NCBI RefSeq assembly: GCF_006171285.1 | Contig: NZ_CP040889.1 | Location: 1,922,001 to 1,986,000 of the forward strand | DNA from: Leclercia adecarboxylata | GTDB taxonomy: Bacteria > Pseudomonadota > Gammaproteobacteria > Enterobacterales > Enterobacteriaceae | Direction of reading: 5' to 3' | DNA: 64,000 nt | Shown here: positions 11,444-24,899 of the stretch, piece by piece | Layout: every line of letters begins with the position of its first letter | How positions within the stretch are numbered: position 1 is the stretch's first letter | Made by a program: the position numbers and the translations under genes | The notes under the pieces: model-generated | Seen by the model: the letters and a program-made list of their open reading frames with translations, nothing else | Told to the model about the DNA's origin: nothing | Databases searched by the model: none

Positions 11444-12604
11444 TTACCCCTTGGCTGCGACCTGGAAGCCATTTTCCAGATCGGCAATTAAATCTTCACA
11501 ATCTTCAATACCGGTTGAGATACGCAACAGCGTCTCGGAGATCCCGGCGGCGGCACGCGCTTCTGGCGCCATGCCTGCGTGCGTCATGGTGGCGGCGTGG
11601 GAGATCAAGCTTTCAACCCCACCTAAAGATTCCGCCAGCGTAAACAGTGACAACCCGCTCAGGAAGCGACGCAGCGTCTGCTCATCGCCATCCAGTTCAA
11701 AGCTTAACATCGCGCCAAAACCCTTTTGCTGACGCGCCGCAATCTCGTGCCCCTGATTCTCCGGCAGCGACGGGTGATAAAGCTTTTTCACCAGCGGCTG
11801 GGTCTTCAGGAAATCGACAATCGCCTGGGCATTACGCTGCGCCACGTCCATACGCGGCGACAGGGTGCGCAGACCACGCAGCAGCAGATAGCTGTCGAAC
11901 GCGCTGCCGGTGACGCCGATGTTATTCGCCCACCATGCCAGTTCGGTGACAACTTCCGGATCTTTTGCAATCACCACCCCGGCAACCACATCCGAGTGGC
12001 CGTTCAGATATTTGGTGCATGAATGCAATACCAGATCTGCTCCCAGTGCCAGCGGGTTCTGCAGCGCCGGACTGAGGAACGTATTATCCACTACACTTAT
12101 CGCTCCCGCATCCCTCGAAAGCTGACAAATTTTTGCGATGTCCACAACGCGCAGCAGCGGGTTGCTTGGACTTTCGATTAATAACAGCTTCGGTTTTTCT
12201 GCCAGCGCCTGTTTCAGCGCCTGCTCATCACCCTGATCGACAAACAGCACGCGATAGCAACCGCGCTTCGCCAGGCTGTCGAACAGACGGTAGCTGCCGC
12301 CGTAACAGTCGTGCGGGGCCACCAGCAGATCGCCAGGTTTCAGGAACACGGTGGTCACCAGATGAATCGCCGACATGCCGGTGTTGGTCATCACCGCGCC
12401 TGCGCCACCTTCCAGTTCCGCCAGCGCACGCTGGGTGACATCACGCGTAGGGTTGCCACGGCGCGAGTAGTCATGGGCGCGTGGTTCATTAAATCCGGTG
12501 AAGTTATAGGTACTGGAGAGATGAATCGGCGGGACAACGCAGCCGTACTGTTCGTCGTCATTCAATCCGCTACGCACTGCGATGGTGGCCTGTTTACGCG
12601 TCAT
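11444..12604 (-). CDS. metB: Cystathionine gamma-synthase
   Basis: PLP enzyme joining O-succinylhomoserine and cysteine to cystathionine. 386 residues. The PLP lysine is in VLHSCTKYLNGHSD near residue 198, with SRRGNPTRD near residue 48 contributing to PLP and phosphate binding. First gene of metBL, divergent from metJ with met boxes between. Confidence 0.98.
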   Translation of the reverse strand: MTRKQATIAVRSGLNDDEQYGCVVPPIHLSSTYNFTGFNEPRAHDYSRRGNPTRDVTQRALAELEGGAGAVMTNTGMSAIHLVTTVFLKPGDLLVAPHDCYGGSYRLFDSLAKRGCYRVLFVDQGDEQALKQALAEKPKLLLIESPSNPLLRVVDIAKICQLSRDAGAISVVDNTFLSPALQNPLALGADLVLHSCTKYLNGHSDVVAGVVIAKDPEVVTELAWWANNIGVTGSAFDSYLLLRGLRTLSPRMDVAQRNAQAIVDFLKTQPLVKKLYHPSLPENQGHEIAARQQKGFGAMLSFELDGDEQTLRRFLSGLSLFTLAESLGGVESLISHAATMTHAGMAPEARAAAGISETLLRISTGIEDCEDLIADLENGFQVAAKG

Positions 12605-12665
12605 GGTGAAGGCTTCCTGGCTTAATAGATGAAAAGTCAGGCACCAGAGTAAACATTGATTATAT

Positions 12666-12705
12666 GGACGTCAATACATCTGGACATCTAAACTTCTTTG
12701 CGTAT
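12666..12705. promoter_or_regulatory. metB-metJ divergent promoter with tandem met boxes
   Basis: Contiguous 8-bp boxes on the plus strand: GGACGTCA (12666), ATACATCT (12674), GGACATCT (12682), AAACTTCT (12690), possibly a fifth at 12698. The consensus is AGACGTCT. This is the classic MetJ operator array, allowing cooperative binding of repressor dimers that controls both metBL and metJ. Confidence 0.9.
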
Positions 12706-12882
12706 AGATTGAGCAATGCGCAAATAGCCGTTAAAATTATATGCTTTAGCGCATACCGCAGAGGCAATATCCGTGTCACGACGGCGTCTCTACGGTAAAC
12801 TACGCGAGATTATGGCGCGAAACCCTGCGAACCGCTGCGGTGTCGGCCTCATATTAATGACAGAGAGGATTAAAGGTATCTC

Positions 12883-13200
12883 ATGGCTGAATGGAGCGGC
12901 GAATATATCAGCCCATACGCTGAGCACGGTAAGAAGAGTGAACAAGTAAAAAAAATTACGGTTTCCATTCCTCTGAAGGTGTTAAAAATCCTCACCGATG
13001 AGCGCACGCGTCGTCAGGTGAATAACCTGCGTCACGCTACCAACAGCGAGCTGCTGTGCGAAGCGTTCCTGCACGCGTTTACCGGCCAACCTTTGCCGAA
13101 CGATGAAGACCTGCGCAAAGAGCGTAGCGATGAAATTCCGGAAGAGGCGAAGGTGATCATGCGTGAACTGGGTATCGACCCGGATACGTGGGAATACTGA
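12883..13200 (+). CDS. metJ: Methionine repressor MetJ
   Basis: Ribbon-helix-helix repressor using S-adenosylmethionine as corepressor. 105 residues as in E. coli. The DNA-contacting strand is [13 protein letters not shown] near residue 23, followed by the dimer helices and [20 protein letters not shown] good AGAGGAT ribosome site precedes the ATG. It represses the metBL, metF and metJ promoters in this window. Confidence 0.98.
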   Translation: MAEWSGEYISPYAEHGKKSEQVKKITVSIPLKVLKILTDERTRRQVNNLRHATNSELLCEAFLHAFTGQPLPNDEDLRKERSDEIPEEAKVIMRELGIDPDTWEY

Positions 13201-13210
13201 TTTGCAGATA

Positions 13211-13240
13211 CAAAAAAAGCGCCTTGCGGCGCTTTTTTTT
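13211..13240. terminator. Bidirectional terminator between metJ and rpmE
   Basis: Stem AAGCGCC / GGCGCTT with a TTGC loop, flanked by an A run on the left and a T run on the right, so it can end transcripts from both sides. Confidence 0.92.
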
Positions 13241-13251
13241 CGGGATGCATC

Positions 13252-13467
13252 TTACTTAGAAGAGCCCGGGATGCTGAAACGCTTGTTGAAGCGGTCAACA
13301 CGGCCACCGGTTGCAACATCACGCTGCTTACCAGTGTAGAACGGGTGGCACTGGCCGCACACGTCCAGGTTCAGATCGTGACCCACGGTGGAGCGGATCT
13401 GGATAGAGTTACCGCAAGAACAGTTTGCAGTAATCATTTCGTATTTAGGATGGATATCTTTTTTCAT
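13252..13467 (-). CDS. rpmE: 50S ribosomal protein L31 (zinc-binding type)
   Basis: Ribosomal protein at the subunit interface. 71 residues beginning [12 protein letters not shown]. Four cysteines (C16, C18, C37, C40 in NCSCG and VCGQCHPF) make it the C+ zinc-binding form rather than the YkgM type. Single gene, divergent from priA and sharing the metJ terminator. Confidence 0.98.
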   Translation of the reverse strand: MKKDIHPKYEMITANCSCGNSIQIRSTVGHDLNLDVCGQCHPFYTGKQRDVATGGRVDRFNKRFSIPGSSK

Positions 13468-13605
13468 GGGAGAACCTCAGTTAAGGCCGCGTCGCTCTTC
13501 CAGCCCTAACGCCAGACACCACGCGATGTTGAATGTAAGTTCTTTGATGCAAAGTGCACCAAAGGCGGCGAATCATACAGAATTTAACCAGGGTATGCAA
13601 ACTGA

Positions 13606-15864
<2,259 letters not shown>

Positions 15865-15998
15865 AAAATGGTGGGAGGCAGATCGAAAAATTCAACATGA
15901 CTCACACTTTTTATGAAAATTCTGTAACCGCTTCCATTCGCAATCTGATAAAACTGATTCAGTCAGAAGAGCGGTGATACGCCTGCGAGGAGAAGAGG

Positions 15999-17024
15999 TT
16001 GAAGTCCAGGAAAGAGGTTGCCTCGGCGACCATGAAAGATGTTGCCCTGAAAGCAAAAGTCTCAACGGCAACGGTATCCCGAGCCTTAATGAATCCCGAC
16101 AAAGTCTCGCAAAGCACGCGTAATCGCGTTGAGCAGGCTGCGCTGGAGGTGGGTTATCTGCCCCAGGCCATGGGCCGAAACGTCAAACGAAACGAATCCC
16201 GCACCATTCTGGTCATTGTGCCCGACATCTGCGATCCCTTTTTCAGCGAAATCATCCGCGGCATCGAAGTGACCGCCGCCGCCCAGGGCTACCTGGTGCT
16301 GATTGGCGACTGCGCGCACCAGAACCAGCAGGAAAAGACCTTCATCGACCTGATTATCACCAAGCAGATCGACGGCATGCTGCTGCTCGGTTCCCGTCTG
16401 CCTTTTGATGCCAGCATTGAAGAGCAGCGCAATTTACCGCCAATGGTGATGGCCAACGAGTTCGCTCCTGAACTGGAGCTGCCGACCGTCCATATCGATA
16501 ACCTCACCGCCGCGTTCAACGCCGTGAATTATCTGCAGGAGCTCGGTCATAAACGCATCGGCTGCATCGCCGGGCCGGAAGAGATGCCGCTGTGCCACTA
16601 TCGCCTGCAGGGCTATGTTCAGGCGCTGCGCCGCACCGGGGCGACGGTGGATCCGCACTATATCGCCCGGGGCGACTTTACCTATGCCGCAGGCGGCCTG
16701 GCGCTGGAAAAACTGTTGTCGCTGCCGCAACCGCCTACTGCGGTGTTCTGCCATAGCGACGTAATGGCGCTGGGCGCACTCTCTTACGCCAAACGGCGCG
16801 GCCTGAATGTGCCGAAAGACCTGTCGATTATTGGCTTCGATAACATTTCTCTGTCTGAATTTTGCGATCCGCCGCTCTCGACGGTGGCGCAACCCCGCTA
16901 TGATATTGGCCGGGAAGCGATGCTGTTGCTGCTGGATCAGCTGAACGGACAAACAGTCAGCAGCGGCTCCCGTTTACTGGACTGTGAATTGATTGTTCGG
17001 GGTTCAACCCAGGCACTGACTTAA
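15999..17024 (+). CDS. cytR: LacI-family repressor CytR
   Basis: Represses nucleoside uptake and catabolism genes together with CRP; cytidine is the inducer. 341 residues. The N-terminal helix-turn-helix is ATMKDVALKAKVSTATVSRAL near residue 11, followed by a periplasmic-binding-protein-like sensor domain. The order priA-cytR-ftsN is conserved in enterobacteria. The start is a TTG just after AGGAGAAGAGG; other starts nearby are possible. Confidence 0.95.
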   Translation: MKSRKEVASATMKDVALKAKVSTATVSRALMNPDKVSQSTRNRVEQAALEVGYLPQAMGRNVKRNESRTILVIVPDICDPFFSEIIRGIEVTAAAQGYLVLIGDCAHQNQQEKTFIDLIITKQIDGMLLLGSRLPFDASIEEQRNLPPMVMANEFAPELELPTVHIDNLTAAFNAVNYLQELGHKRIGCIAGPEEMPLCHYRLQGYVQALRRTGATVDPHYIARGDFTYAAGGLALEKLLSLPQPPTAVFCHSDVMALGALSYAKRRGLNVPKDLSIIGFDNISLSEFCDPPLSTVAQPRYDIGREAMLLLLDQLNGQTVSSGSRLLDCELIVRGSTQALT

Positions 17025-17117
17025 AGTAAACGCCTTTCAGACGTCCTCATCTGGTCAAAGGCCCGTCGCTTAAGTAACATGACGGGCTGACAAACGAAAA
17101 AATACAGCGAAACGATA

Positions 17118-18101
17118 GTGGCACAACGAGATTATGTACGTCGCGGCCAGCCGGCACCTTCGCGACGCAAAAAGAGTAGCTCACGGAAACCACAACGCAG
17201 CCTGCCTGCGGTCTCGCCTGCCATGGTCGCGATTGCGGCGGCGGTACTGGTGGCATTCATCGGCGGCCTCTGGTTCATTACGCACCATAAAAAAGAAGAA
17301 GCAGAAGCGCTGCAGGGCAATAAAGTTGTCGGCAACGGCTTGCCTCCGAAACCGGAAGAGCGCTGGCGCTATATTAAAGAGCTTGAAAGCCGCCAGCCGG
17401 GCGTGCGTGCACCAACCGAGCCTTCTGCCGGTGGCGAGGTGGTGGATCCTACCCAGTTAACCAATGAACAGCGCCAGTTGCTGGCCCAGATGCAGGCCGA
17501 TATGCGCCAGCAGCCTACTCAGCTCAACGAAGTGCCGTGGAACGAGCAAACGCCGGCACAGCGCCAGCAAACGCTGCAGCGTCAGCGCCAGGCGCAGCAA
17601 CAGGTTCAGCAACAACAGCAGTGGGCGCAGACCCAGACGGTACAGCAGCAGAAAGCGCAGCCGCGGGCAACGGAACAGCCGTACCAGCAGCCACGTACCG
17701 CGCAGACGCAACCGGCGCAACAGCCGAAGACGCAGCCTTCGAAGCAAAATAGCAACGCACAGCCGTATCAGGATCTGCTGCAAACGCCTGCGCATACCAC
17801 CGCCCAGCAGCCGAAGGCCGCGCCGGTCACTAAAGAGACCGAAGCACCGAAGCAGACGGCAGAGAAGAAAGACGAACGTCGCTGGATGGTACAGTGCGGT
17901 TCATTTAAAGGCGCGGAGCAGGCGGAAACCGTGCGTGCCCAGCTGGCCTTTGAGGGCTTTGACTCACGCATCACCACCAATAACGGCTGGAATCGCGTGG
18001 TGATCGGCCCGGTAAAAGGCAAAGAAAATGCCGATGGCACCATCTCTCGTCTGAAGATGGCAGGTCACGCAAACTGCATTCGACTCGCTTCCGGGGGTTG
18101 A
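17118..18101 (+). CDS. ftsN: Cell division protein FtsN
   Basis: Late divisome protein that triggers septal peptidoglycan synthesis. 327 residues with a GTG start. A basic cytoplasmic tail (residues 1-35), one membrane helix (about 37-56), a long low-complexity linker very rich in glutamine (about 125-220), and a C-terminal SPOR domain (about 250-325, WMVQCGSFKGAEQAE) that binds denuded glycan. The linker is longer and more glutamine-rich than I recall for E. coli (319 residues). Confidence 0.96.
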   Translation: MAQRDYVRRGQPAPSRRKKSSSRKPQRSLPAVSPAMVAIAAAVLVAFIGGLWFITHHKKEEAEALQGNKVVGNGLPPKPEERWRYIKELESRQPGVRAPTEPSAGGEVVDPTQLTNEQRQLLAQMQADMRQQPTQLNEVPWNEQTPAQRQQTLQRQRQAQQQVQQQQQWAQTQTVQQQKAQPRATEQPYQQPRTAQTQPAQQPKTQPSKQNSNAQPYQDLLQTPAHTTAQQPKAAPVTKETEAPKQTAEKKDERRWMVQCGSFKGAEQAETVRAQLAFEGFDSRITTNNGWNRVVIGPVKGKENADGTISRLKMAGHANCIRLASGG

Positions 18102-18193
18102 AACCCCCAAAATCCCCCCCATCTATCATTCTATTCAGCCCTGAGCACTGGCTCGGGGCCTCTATTCCGAATTTGTAACCAGGGGGTCTGCTC

Positions 18194-18724
18194 GTGACAA
18201 CAATAGTAAGTGTACGCCGTAACGGCCAGGTGGTGATTGCCGGTGATGGCCAGGCCACGCTGGGTAATACCGTCATGAAAGGCAACGTGAAAAAAGTGCG
18301 TCGTCTGTATAACGACAAAGTGATCGCCGGTTTTGCGGGCGGTACCGCTGACGCCTTCACGCTGTTTGAGCTGTTTGAACGTAAACTGGAAATGCATCAG
18401 GGACATCTGGTGAAAGCCGCCGTTGAGCTGGCGAAAGACTGGCGTACCGACCGTATGCTGCGCAAGCTGGAAGCGCTGCTGGCGGTTGCCGATGAAAATG
18501 CCTCGCTGATCATCACCGGTAACGGTGACGTGGTGCAGCCAGAAAATGACCTGATTGCTATCGGTTCCGGTGGCCCGTACGCCCAGGCCGCCGCCCGTGC
18601 GCTGTTGGAAAACTCCGACCTGAGCGCGCGCGATATCGCTGTGAAGGCGTTGGATATTGCAGGGGATATCTGCATCTATACCAACCACTTCCACACCATC
18701 GAAGAATTGCCGTCTAAGGCGTAA
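18194..18724 (+). CDS. hslV: ATP-dependent protease peptidase subunit HslV
   Basis: Threonine peptidase of the HslUV (ClpQY) heat-shock protease. 176 residues from a GTG start. After removal of the initiator the N-terminal Thr of [11 protein letters not shown] is the nucleophile; [16 protein letters not shown] follows. It lies 9 bases before hslU in a two-gene operon. Confidence 0.98.
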   Translation: MTTIVSVRRNGQVVIAGDGQATLGNTVMKGNVKKVRRLYNDKVIAGFAGGTADAFTLFELFERKLEMHQGHLVKAAVELAKDWRTDRMLRKLEALLAVADENASLIITGNGDVVQPENDLIAIGSGGPYAQAAARALLENSDLSARDIAVKALDIAGDICIYTNHFHTIEELPSKA

Positions 18725-18733
18725 GGATTTCTC

Positions 18734-20065
18734 ATGTCTGAAATGACCCCACGCGAAATTGTCAGCGAACTGAACAAACACATTATCGGCCAGGATAACG
18801 CCAAGCGTTCTGTGGCGATCGCCCTGCGTAACCGCTGGCGTCGTATGCAGCTGGACGAAGTGCTGCGCCATGAAGTGACGCCAAAAAACATTCTGATGAT
18901 CGGCCCGACCGGTGTCGGTAAAACCGAGATCGCCCGTCGTCTGGCGAAACTGGCCAACGCGCCGTTCATCAAAGTCGAAGCGACTAAGTTCACCGAAGTG
19001 GGCTATGTCGGGAAAGAAGTGGACTCTATCATCCGCGATCTGACCGATTCCGCGATCAAAATGGTTCGCGTCCAGTCCATCGAGAAAAACCGCTATCGCG
19101 CCGAAGAGATGGCGGAAGAGCGCGTCCTGGATGTGCTGATCCCACCGGCGAAAAACAACTGGGGCCAGGCAGAACAGCCTGCCGAGCCGTCTGCCGCGCG
19201 CCAGGCGTTCCGCAAAAAACTGCGTGAAGGCCAGCTGGATGACAAAGAGATTGAGATCGATCTCGCTGCCGCGCCAATGGGCGTAGAAATTATGTCTCCG
19301 CCAGGCATGGAAGAGATGACCAGCCAGCTACAGTCCATGTTCCAGAACCTGGGCGGGCAGAAGCAGAAGCCGCGTAAGCTGAAAATCAAAGACGCGATGA
19401 AGCTGCTGATTGAAGAAGAAGCGGCGAAGCTGGTGAACCCGGAAGAGCTGAAGCAGGACGCTATCGACGCGGTTGAGCAGCACGGCATCGTGTTTATCGA
19501 TGAGATCGATAAAATCTGTAAGCGCGGCGAATCCTCCGGCCCGGACGTTTCCCGTGAAGGCGTACAGCGCGACCTGCTGCCGCTGGTTGAAGGCTGCACC
19601 GTCTCCACCAAGCACGGCATGGTGAAAACCGACCACATTCTGTTTATCGCCTCCGGCGCGTTCCAGGTGGCCAAGCCGTCTGACCTGATCCCGGAACTGC
19701 AGGGTCGTCTGCCGATCCGCGTTGAGCTCCAGGCGCTGACCACTGAAGATTTCGAGCGCATCCTGACCGAGCCGAACGCCTCCATCACCGTGCAGTACAA
19801 AGCGCTGATGGCGACCGAAGGCGTGAACATCGAGTTCACCGAAGACGGTATCAAGCGTATCGCACAGGCCGCATGGCAGGTTAACGAAACCACCGAGAAC
19901 ATCGGTGCGCGTCGTCTGCATACCGTGCTGGAACGCCTGATGGAAGACATCTCTTATGATGCCAGCGACCTTAACGGCGAGAGCATTACCATTGATGCCG
20001 ACTATGTGAGTAAGCACCTTGATGCTTTAGTAGCAGATGAAGATCTGAGCCGTTTTATCCTATAA
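18734..20065 (+). CDS. hslU: HslUV protease ATPase subunit HslU
   Basis: AAA+ unfoldase feeding substrates to HslV. 443 residues. Walker [10 protein letters not shown] near residue 57, pore loop GYVGKEVDS near 90, an inserted I-domain about 110-245, and Walker [10 protein letters not shown] near 252. The C terminus LSRFIL docks into HslV. Confidence 0.98.
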   Translation: MSEMTPREIVSELNKHIIGQDNAKRSVAIALRNRWRRMQLDEVLRHEVTPKNILMIGPTGVGKTEIARRLAKLANAPFIKVEATKFTEVGYVGKEVDSIIRDLTDSAIKMVRVQSIEKNRYRAEEMAEERVLDVLIPPAKNNWGQAEQPAEPSAARQAFRKKLREGQLDDKEIEIDLAAAPMGVEIMSPPGMEEMTSQLQSMFQNLGGQKQKPRKLKIKDAMKLLIEEEAAKLVNPEELKQDAIDAVEQHGIVFIDEIDKICKRGESSGPDVSREGVQRDLLPLVEGCTVSTKHGMVKTDHILFIASGAFQVAKPSDLIPELQGRLPIRVELQALTTEDFERILTEPNASITVQYKALMATEGVNIEFTEDGIKRIAQAAWQVNETTENIGARRLHTVLERLMEDISYDASDLNGESITIDADYVSKHLDALVADEDLSRFIL

Positions 20066-20093
20066 TCGCGGTCATTGCATATTCATCACTGAT

Positions 20094-20118
20094 GATGGGG
20101 CTGAAAAGCCCCATTTTT
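20094..20118 (+). terminator. hslVU terminator
   Basis: Stem ATGGGGCT / AGCCCCAT with a short loop and a T run, between hslU and menA. Confidence 0.9.
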
Positions 20119-20133
20119 ATTGGCTAAATAACT

Positions 20134-21054
20134 ATGACTGAAATCAGCCGTACACGTGCCTGGCTGGAAAGCCTGCGTCCTAAAACTCTTCCTCTCGCTT
20201 TCGCCGCCATTATTGTCGGCACCGCCCTCGCGTGGTGGCAGGGACATTTCGACCCGCTGGTGGCCGCACTGGCGCTGGTTACCGCCGGTCTGCTGCAAAT
20301 CCTCTCTAACCTTGCCAACGATTATGGCGATGCCGTTAAGGGCAGCGATAAGCCTGACCGTATCGGGCCCCTGCGCGGGATGCAAAAAGGGGTGATCACC
20401 CAGGAGCAGATGAAACGGGCGCTGATTATCACCGTCGCGCTGATCTGTCTTTCCGGAATTGCACTGGTGCTGGTGGCCTGTAAAACGCCGGCGGATGCGG
20501 TTGGCTTCCTGGTGCTCGGCCTGCTGGCCATCGTCGCGGCGATCACCTATACCGTTGGCACCCGCCCCTACGGATACATTGGTCTGGGTGATATTTCCGT
20601 GCTGGTGTTCTTCGGCTGGCTGAGCGTGATGGGCAGCTGGTATCTGCAGGCGCACACGCTAATCCCTGCCCTGTTCCTGCCGGCCACCGCCTGCGGCCTG
20701 CTGGCGACGGCGGTACTCAATATCAATAACCTGCGCGATATCGACAGCGATCGGCAGAACGGTAAAAACACCCTGGCGGTCCGTTTAGGGCCGGTGAACG
20801 CGCGCCGCTACCATGCCTGCCTGCTGATGGGTGCGCTGTTCTGTCTGGCGCTGTTTAATCTGCTCTCGCTGCACAGTCTGTGGGGCTGGCTGTTCATCCT
20901 TGCCGCGCCGCTGCTGTTCAAACAGGCACGCTACGTGATGCGCGAGCAGAGCGCCTCGGCCATGCCGCCAATGCTGGAGCGCACGGTAAAAGGGGCGCTG
21001 CTGACTAACCTGTTGTTCGTGATAGGGATTGTTCTCAGCCAGACGCTAAATTAG
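20134..21054 (+). CDS. menA: 1,4-dihydroxy-2-naphthoate octaprenyltransferase
   Basis: Membrane prenyltransferase making demethylmenaquinone. 306 residues with about eight or nine hydrophobic helices. The two Asp-rich motifs are NDYGDAVKGSDKPDR near residue 66 and NLRDIDSDRQNGK near 197, typical of the UbiA family. Followed by rraA. Confidence 0.96.
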   Translation: MTEISRTRAWLESLRPKTLPLAFAAIIVGTALAWWQGHFDPLVAALALVTAGLLQILSNLANDYGDAVKGSDKPDRIGPLRGMQKGVITQEQMKRALIITVALICLSGIALVLVACKTPADAVGFLVLGLLAIVAAITYTVGTRPYGYIGLGDISVLVFFGWLSVMGSWYLQAHTLIPALFLPATACGLLATAVLNINNLRDIDSDRQNGKNTLAVRLGPVNARRYHACLLMGALFCLALFNLLSLHSLWGWLFILAAPLLFKQARYVMREQSASAMPPMLERTVKGALLTNLLFVIGIVLSQTLN

Positions 21055-21146
21055 CTGACAAATATCAATTAACAATTGATGATTTTGCAAACAATGCATT
21101 TCGCGCGATATACTGAAATCACTTGCAGCAACAGAGCGTTAAACCT

Positions 21147-21632
21147 ATGAAATACGATACCTCCGAGCTTTGTGACATCTACCAGGAAGATGTTAACGTC
21201 GTAGAACCGCTGTTCTCCAACTTTGGTGGACGGTCGTCATTTGGCGGACAAATCATCACGGTTAAATGTTTTGAGGATAACGGGTTGCTGTACGATCTGC
21301 TCGAACAGAACGGCCGTGGTCGCATTCTGCTGATCGACGGCGGCGGCTCCGTGCGTCGCGCGTTAATTGATGCCGAACTGGCCCGTCTTGCCATGCAAAA
21401 CGAATGGGAAGGCATTGTGGTCTATGGCGCGGTGCGTCAGGTGGATGACCTCGAAGAGCTCGATCTGGGCATTCAGGCGATTGCTGCAATCCCGGTGGGT
21501 GCCGCAGGGGAAGGCATTGGCGAAAGCGACGTGCGCGTCAATTTCGGCGGTGTGACGTTCTTCTCCGGCGACCATCTCTATGCCGATAATACCGGCATTA
21601 TCCTCTCTGAAGATCCGCTGGATATCGAGTAA
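21147..21632 (+). CDS. rraA: Ribonuclease E activity regulator RraA
   Basis: Trimeric protein inhibitor that binds the RNase E C-terminal scaffold. 161 residues beginning [15 protein letters not shown]. An in-frame TTG 24 bases upstream would lengthen it, but the ATG is the family start. Contains the [10 protein letters not shown] segment and the [14 protein letters not shown]-terminal motif. Confidence 0.97.
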   Translation: MKYDTSELCDIYQEDVNVVEPLFSNFGGRSSFGGQIITVKCFEDNGLLYDLLEQNGRGRILLIDGGGSVRRALIDAELARLAMQNEWEGIVVYGAVRQVDDLEELDLGIQAIAAIPVGAAGEGIGESDVRVNFGGVTFFSGDHLYADNTGIILSEDPLDIE

Positions 21633-21637
21633 TAAAA

Positions 21638-21668
21638 AAGCCGGGTGGCGGCTTCGCCTTACCCGGCC
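21638..21668. repeat. Single REP-like unit after rraA
   Basis: GCCGGGTGGCGGCTTCGCCT followed by TACCCGGC folds into one hairpin. Located between converging rraA and zapB. Confidence 0.75.
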
Positions 21669-21712
21669 TGCTCATTCTCTCTCACGCCGTTAAGCGTAAA
21701 AGATAACGGGAA

Positions 21713-21952
21713 TCAGACTTCTTCCATACGTCCCAGCAGGGCATGCAGACGATCCTGCCAGCCGTTCTGCTGTTCGCGCAGGTGGTGGTTTTCACGCTCC
21801 AGCTCTTCGCGACCGTGCTGAGCAGTCTGAATTTCCTGCGACAGCGCGTTGTTTTTTTCTTTCAGCTCTTCGATTTCCATCTGCAGCAGGGTGATGGTAT
21901 CAATCGCCTGCTGTACTTTGGATTCCAGTTTCTCAAACACTTCTAACGACAT
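21713..21952 (-). CDS. zapB: Cell division protein ZapB
   Basis: Small coiled-coil protein linking the Z-ring to MatP. 79 residues, almost entirely one coiled coil with heptads of Leu/Ile and many Glu, Gln and Lys. The start at [15 protein letters not shown] has AGGAGAGG upstream; the frame stays open upstream but lacks conserved sequence. Confidence 0.96.
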   Translation of the reverse strand: MSLEVFEKLESKVQQAIDTITLLQMEIEELKEKNNALSQEIQTAQHGREELERENHHLREQQNGWQDRLHALLGRMEEV

Positions 21953-22353
21953 AATCCTACCTCTCCTGAATTTGCAAGGCGACGCTTGACGTAAACGCGC
22001 ACAACACCTGGTGTCGATTGTATGGAGCCCCGCCCTCCCTGTCCAGCGGCAGACCGCGCAGATTGCGGTTTGCAACACTTTTCAGCCTCCTCCTGGTGCG
22101 TTCGCACCATATACCCCTAAATTGTTAACACTTTAGTTAACGGGATGCTTCAACCCGCATTCGCTCATTAACGCTCGCACACACTTTATGGCGCGTTATC
22201 GCTCATTTTGTTGACGCGGCACACACATTTTAAGTTCGATATTTCTCGTTTTTGCTCGTTAACGATAAATTAACACTATGTCTACAGGACATCGTGGCGG
22301 TTTCGACAATCGTCGCGCCAACAATAACCATTAATTCTTTTCAGGATCCGATT
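21953..22353. promoter_or_regulatory. zapB-glpF intergenic region: glpFK promoter with GlpR/CRP-type control
   Basis: No gene seen in this 400-base gap. The right half closely resembles the E. coli glpFK regulatory region as I remember it: AAGTTCGATATTTCTCGTTT followed by TTGCTCGTTAACGATAAATT (about 22232-22272) form overlapping GlpR operators of the WATKYTCGWT type, and TTTCGCTCATTAACGCTCG-like half-sites lie further left (about 22160-22210). CRP activation and GlpR repression by lack of glycerol 3-phosphate are inferred from the family. The left part carries the zapB promoter. Confidence 0.75.
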
Positions 22354-23199
22354 ATGAGTGAAACATCAACCTTAAAAGGCCAGTGCATCGCAGAGTTCCT
22401 GGGTACTGGGTTGTTGATTTTCTTTGGCGTAGGATGTGTGGCTGCATTGAAAGTGGCGGGCGCCAGTTTCGGGCAGTGGGAAATCAGCATCATCTGGGGT
22501 CTGGGCGTGGCGATGGCCATCTACCTGACGGCGGGTGTTTCTGGTGCGCATCTCAACCCTGCGGTCACCATCGCGCTGTGGCTGTTTGCCTGCTTCGACA
22601 AACGCAAGGTGATCCCCTTCATTGTTGCGCAGTTTGCCGGTGCCTTTTGTGCAGCAGCGTTAGTTTACGGGCTCTATTACAATCTGTTTATCGACTTTGA
22701 ACAGACGCACCAGATGGTGCGCGGCAGTACCGAAAGCCTTGAGCTGGCGGGTATCTTCTCCACCTATCCGAACCCGCACATTAACTTTGTGCAGGCCTTC
22801 GCGGTGGAAATGGTGATTACCGCGATCCTGATGGGCGTTATTATGGCCCTGGGGGATGACGGCAACGGCATTCCACGCGGGCCGCTGGCACCGCTGCTGA
22901 TTGGCCTGCTGATTGCGGTAATCGGTGCATCAATGGGACCGCTGACGGGCTTTGCCATGAACCCGGCGCGCGACCTGGGACCCAAGACGTTTGCCTTCTT
23001 CGCGGGCTGGGGCGACGTTGCCTTCACCGGCGGTAAAGATATTCCTTATTTCCTGGTGCCGCTGTTCGGCCCCATTGTAGGTGCTGCGCTGGGTGCCTTC
23101 GGCTATCGTAAACTGATTGGCCGCCACCTGCCGTGTGACACCTGTGTCGCCGAGGAGAAGGACACCTCCTCCGCCACACAACAAAACGCTTCGCTGTAA
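22354..23199 (+). CDS. glpF: Glycerol facilitator GlpF
   Basis: Aquaglyceroporin channel in the inner membrane. 281 residues, six membrane helices and the two half-helix NPA-type motifs HLNPAVTIAL near residue 66 and MNPARDLGP near 202, with Arg in the second as the selectivity filter. The ATG at MSETSTLKGQC matches the family and follows TCAGGATC. First gene of glpFK. Confidence 0.97.
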   Translation: MSETSTLKGQCIAEFLGTGLLIFFGVGCVAALKVAGASFGQWEISIIWGLGVAMAIYLTAGVSGAHLNPAVTIALWLFACFDKRKVIPFIVAQFAGAFCAAALVYGLYYNLFIDFEQTHQMVRGSTESLELAGIFSTYPNPHINFVQAFAVEMVITAILMGVIMALGDDGNGIPRGPLAPLLIGLLIAVIGASMGPLTGFAMNPARDLGPKTFAFFAGWGDVAFTGGKDIPYFLVPLFGPIVGAALGAFGYRKLIGRHLPCDTCVAEEKDTSSATQQNASL

Positions 23200-24729
<1,530 letters not shown>

Positions 24730-24747
24730 GACAAGCCTTACCCCTTA

Positions 24748-24831
24748 CCCCTCACCCTAACCCTCTCCCCAAAGGGGAGAGGGAACTTGAACACCCTCGC
24801 CCCTTTGGGGAGAGGGCCGGGGTGAGGGGGA
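24748..24831. repeat. CCCTCTCCCC-type palindrome doublet
   Basis: Two nested hairpins: an outer arm CCCTCACCCTAACC pairing with GGCCGGGGTGAGGG, and two inner CCCTCTCCCC-AAAGGGGAGAGGG and CCCTCGCCCC-TTTGGGGAGAGGG hairpins. The same architecture occurs at 45580. It separates glpK from glpX. Confidence 0.8.
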
Positions 24832-24899
24832 CCCAGCCCGCACCCCACCCCACTCTGTGATAAACTTCGTGCAATTCCTTTTGATTGCACGAGTATCTG

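Noticed and set aside
17040..17100. Possible terminator for cytR (GGCCCGTC...GACGGGCT)
   Set aside because: The stem is plausible but no T run follows, so it was not listed as a terminator.
24748..24831. Possible CRISPR or tandem repeat array
   Set aside because: Only two hairpin units with palindromic pairing and no spacer periodicity; an intergenic repeat instead.
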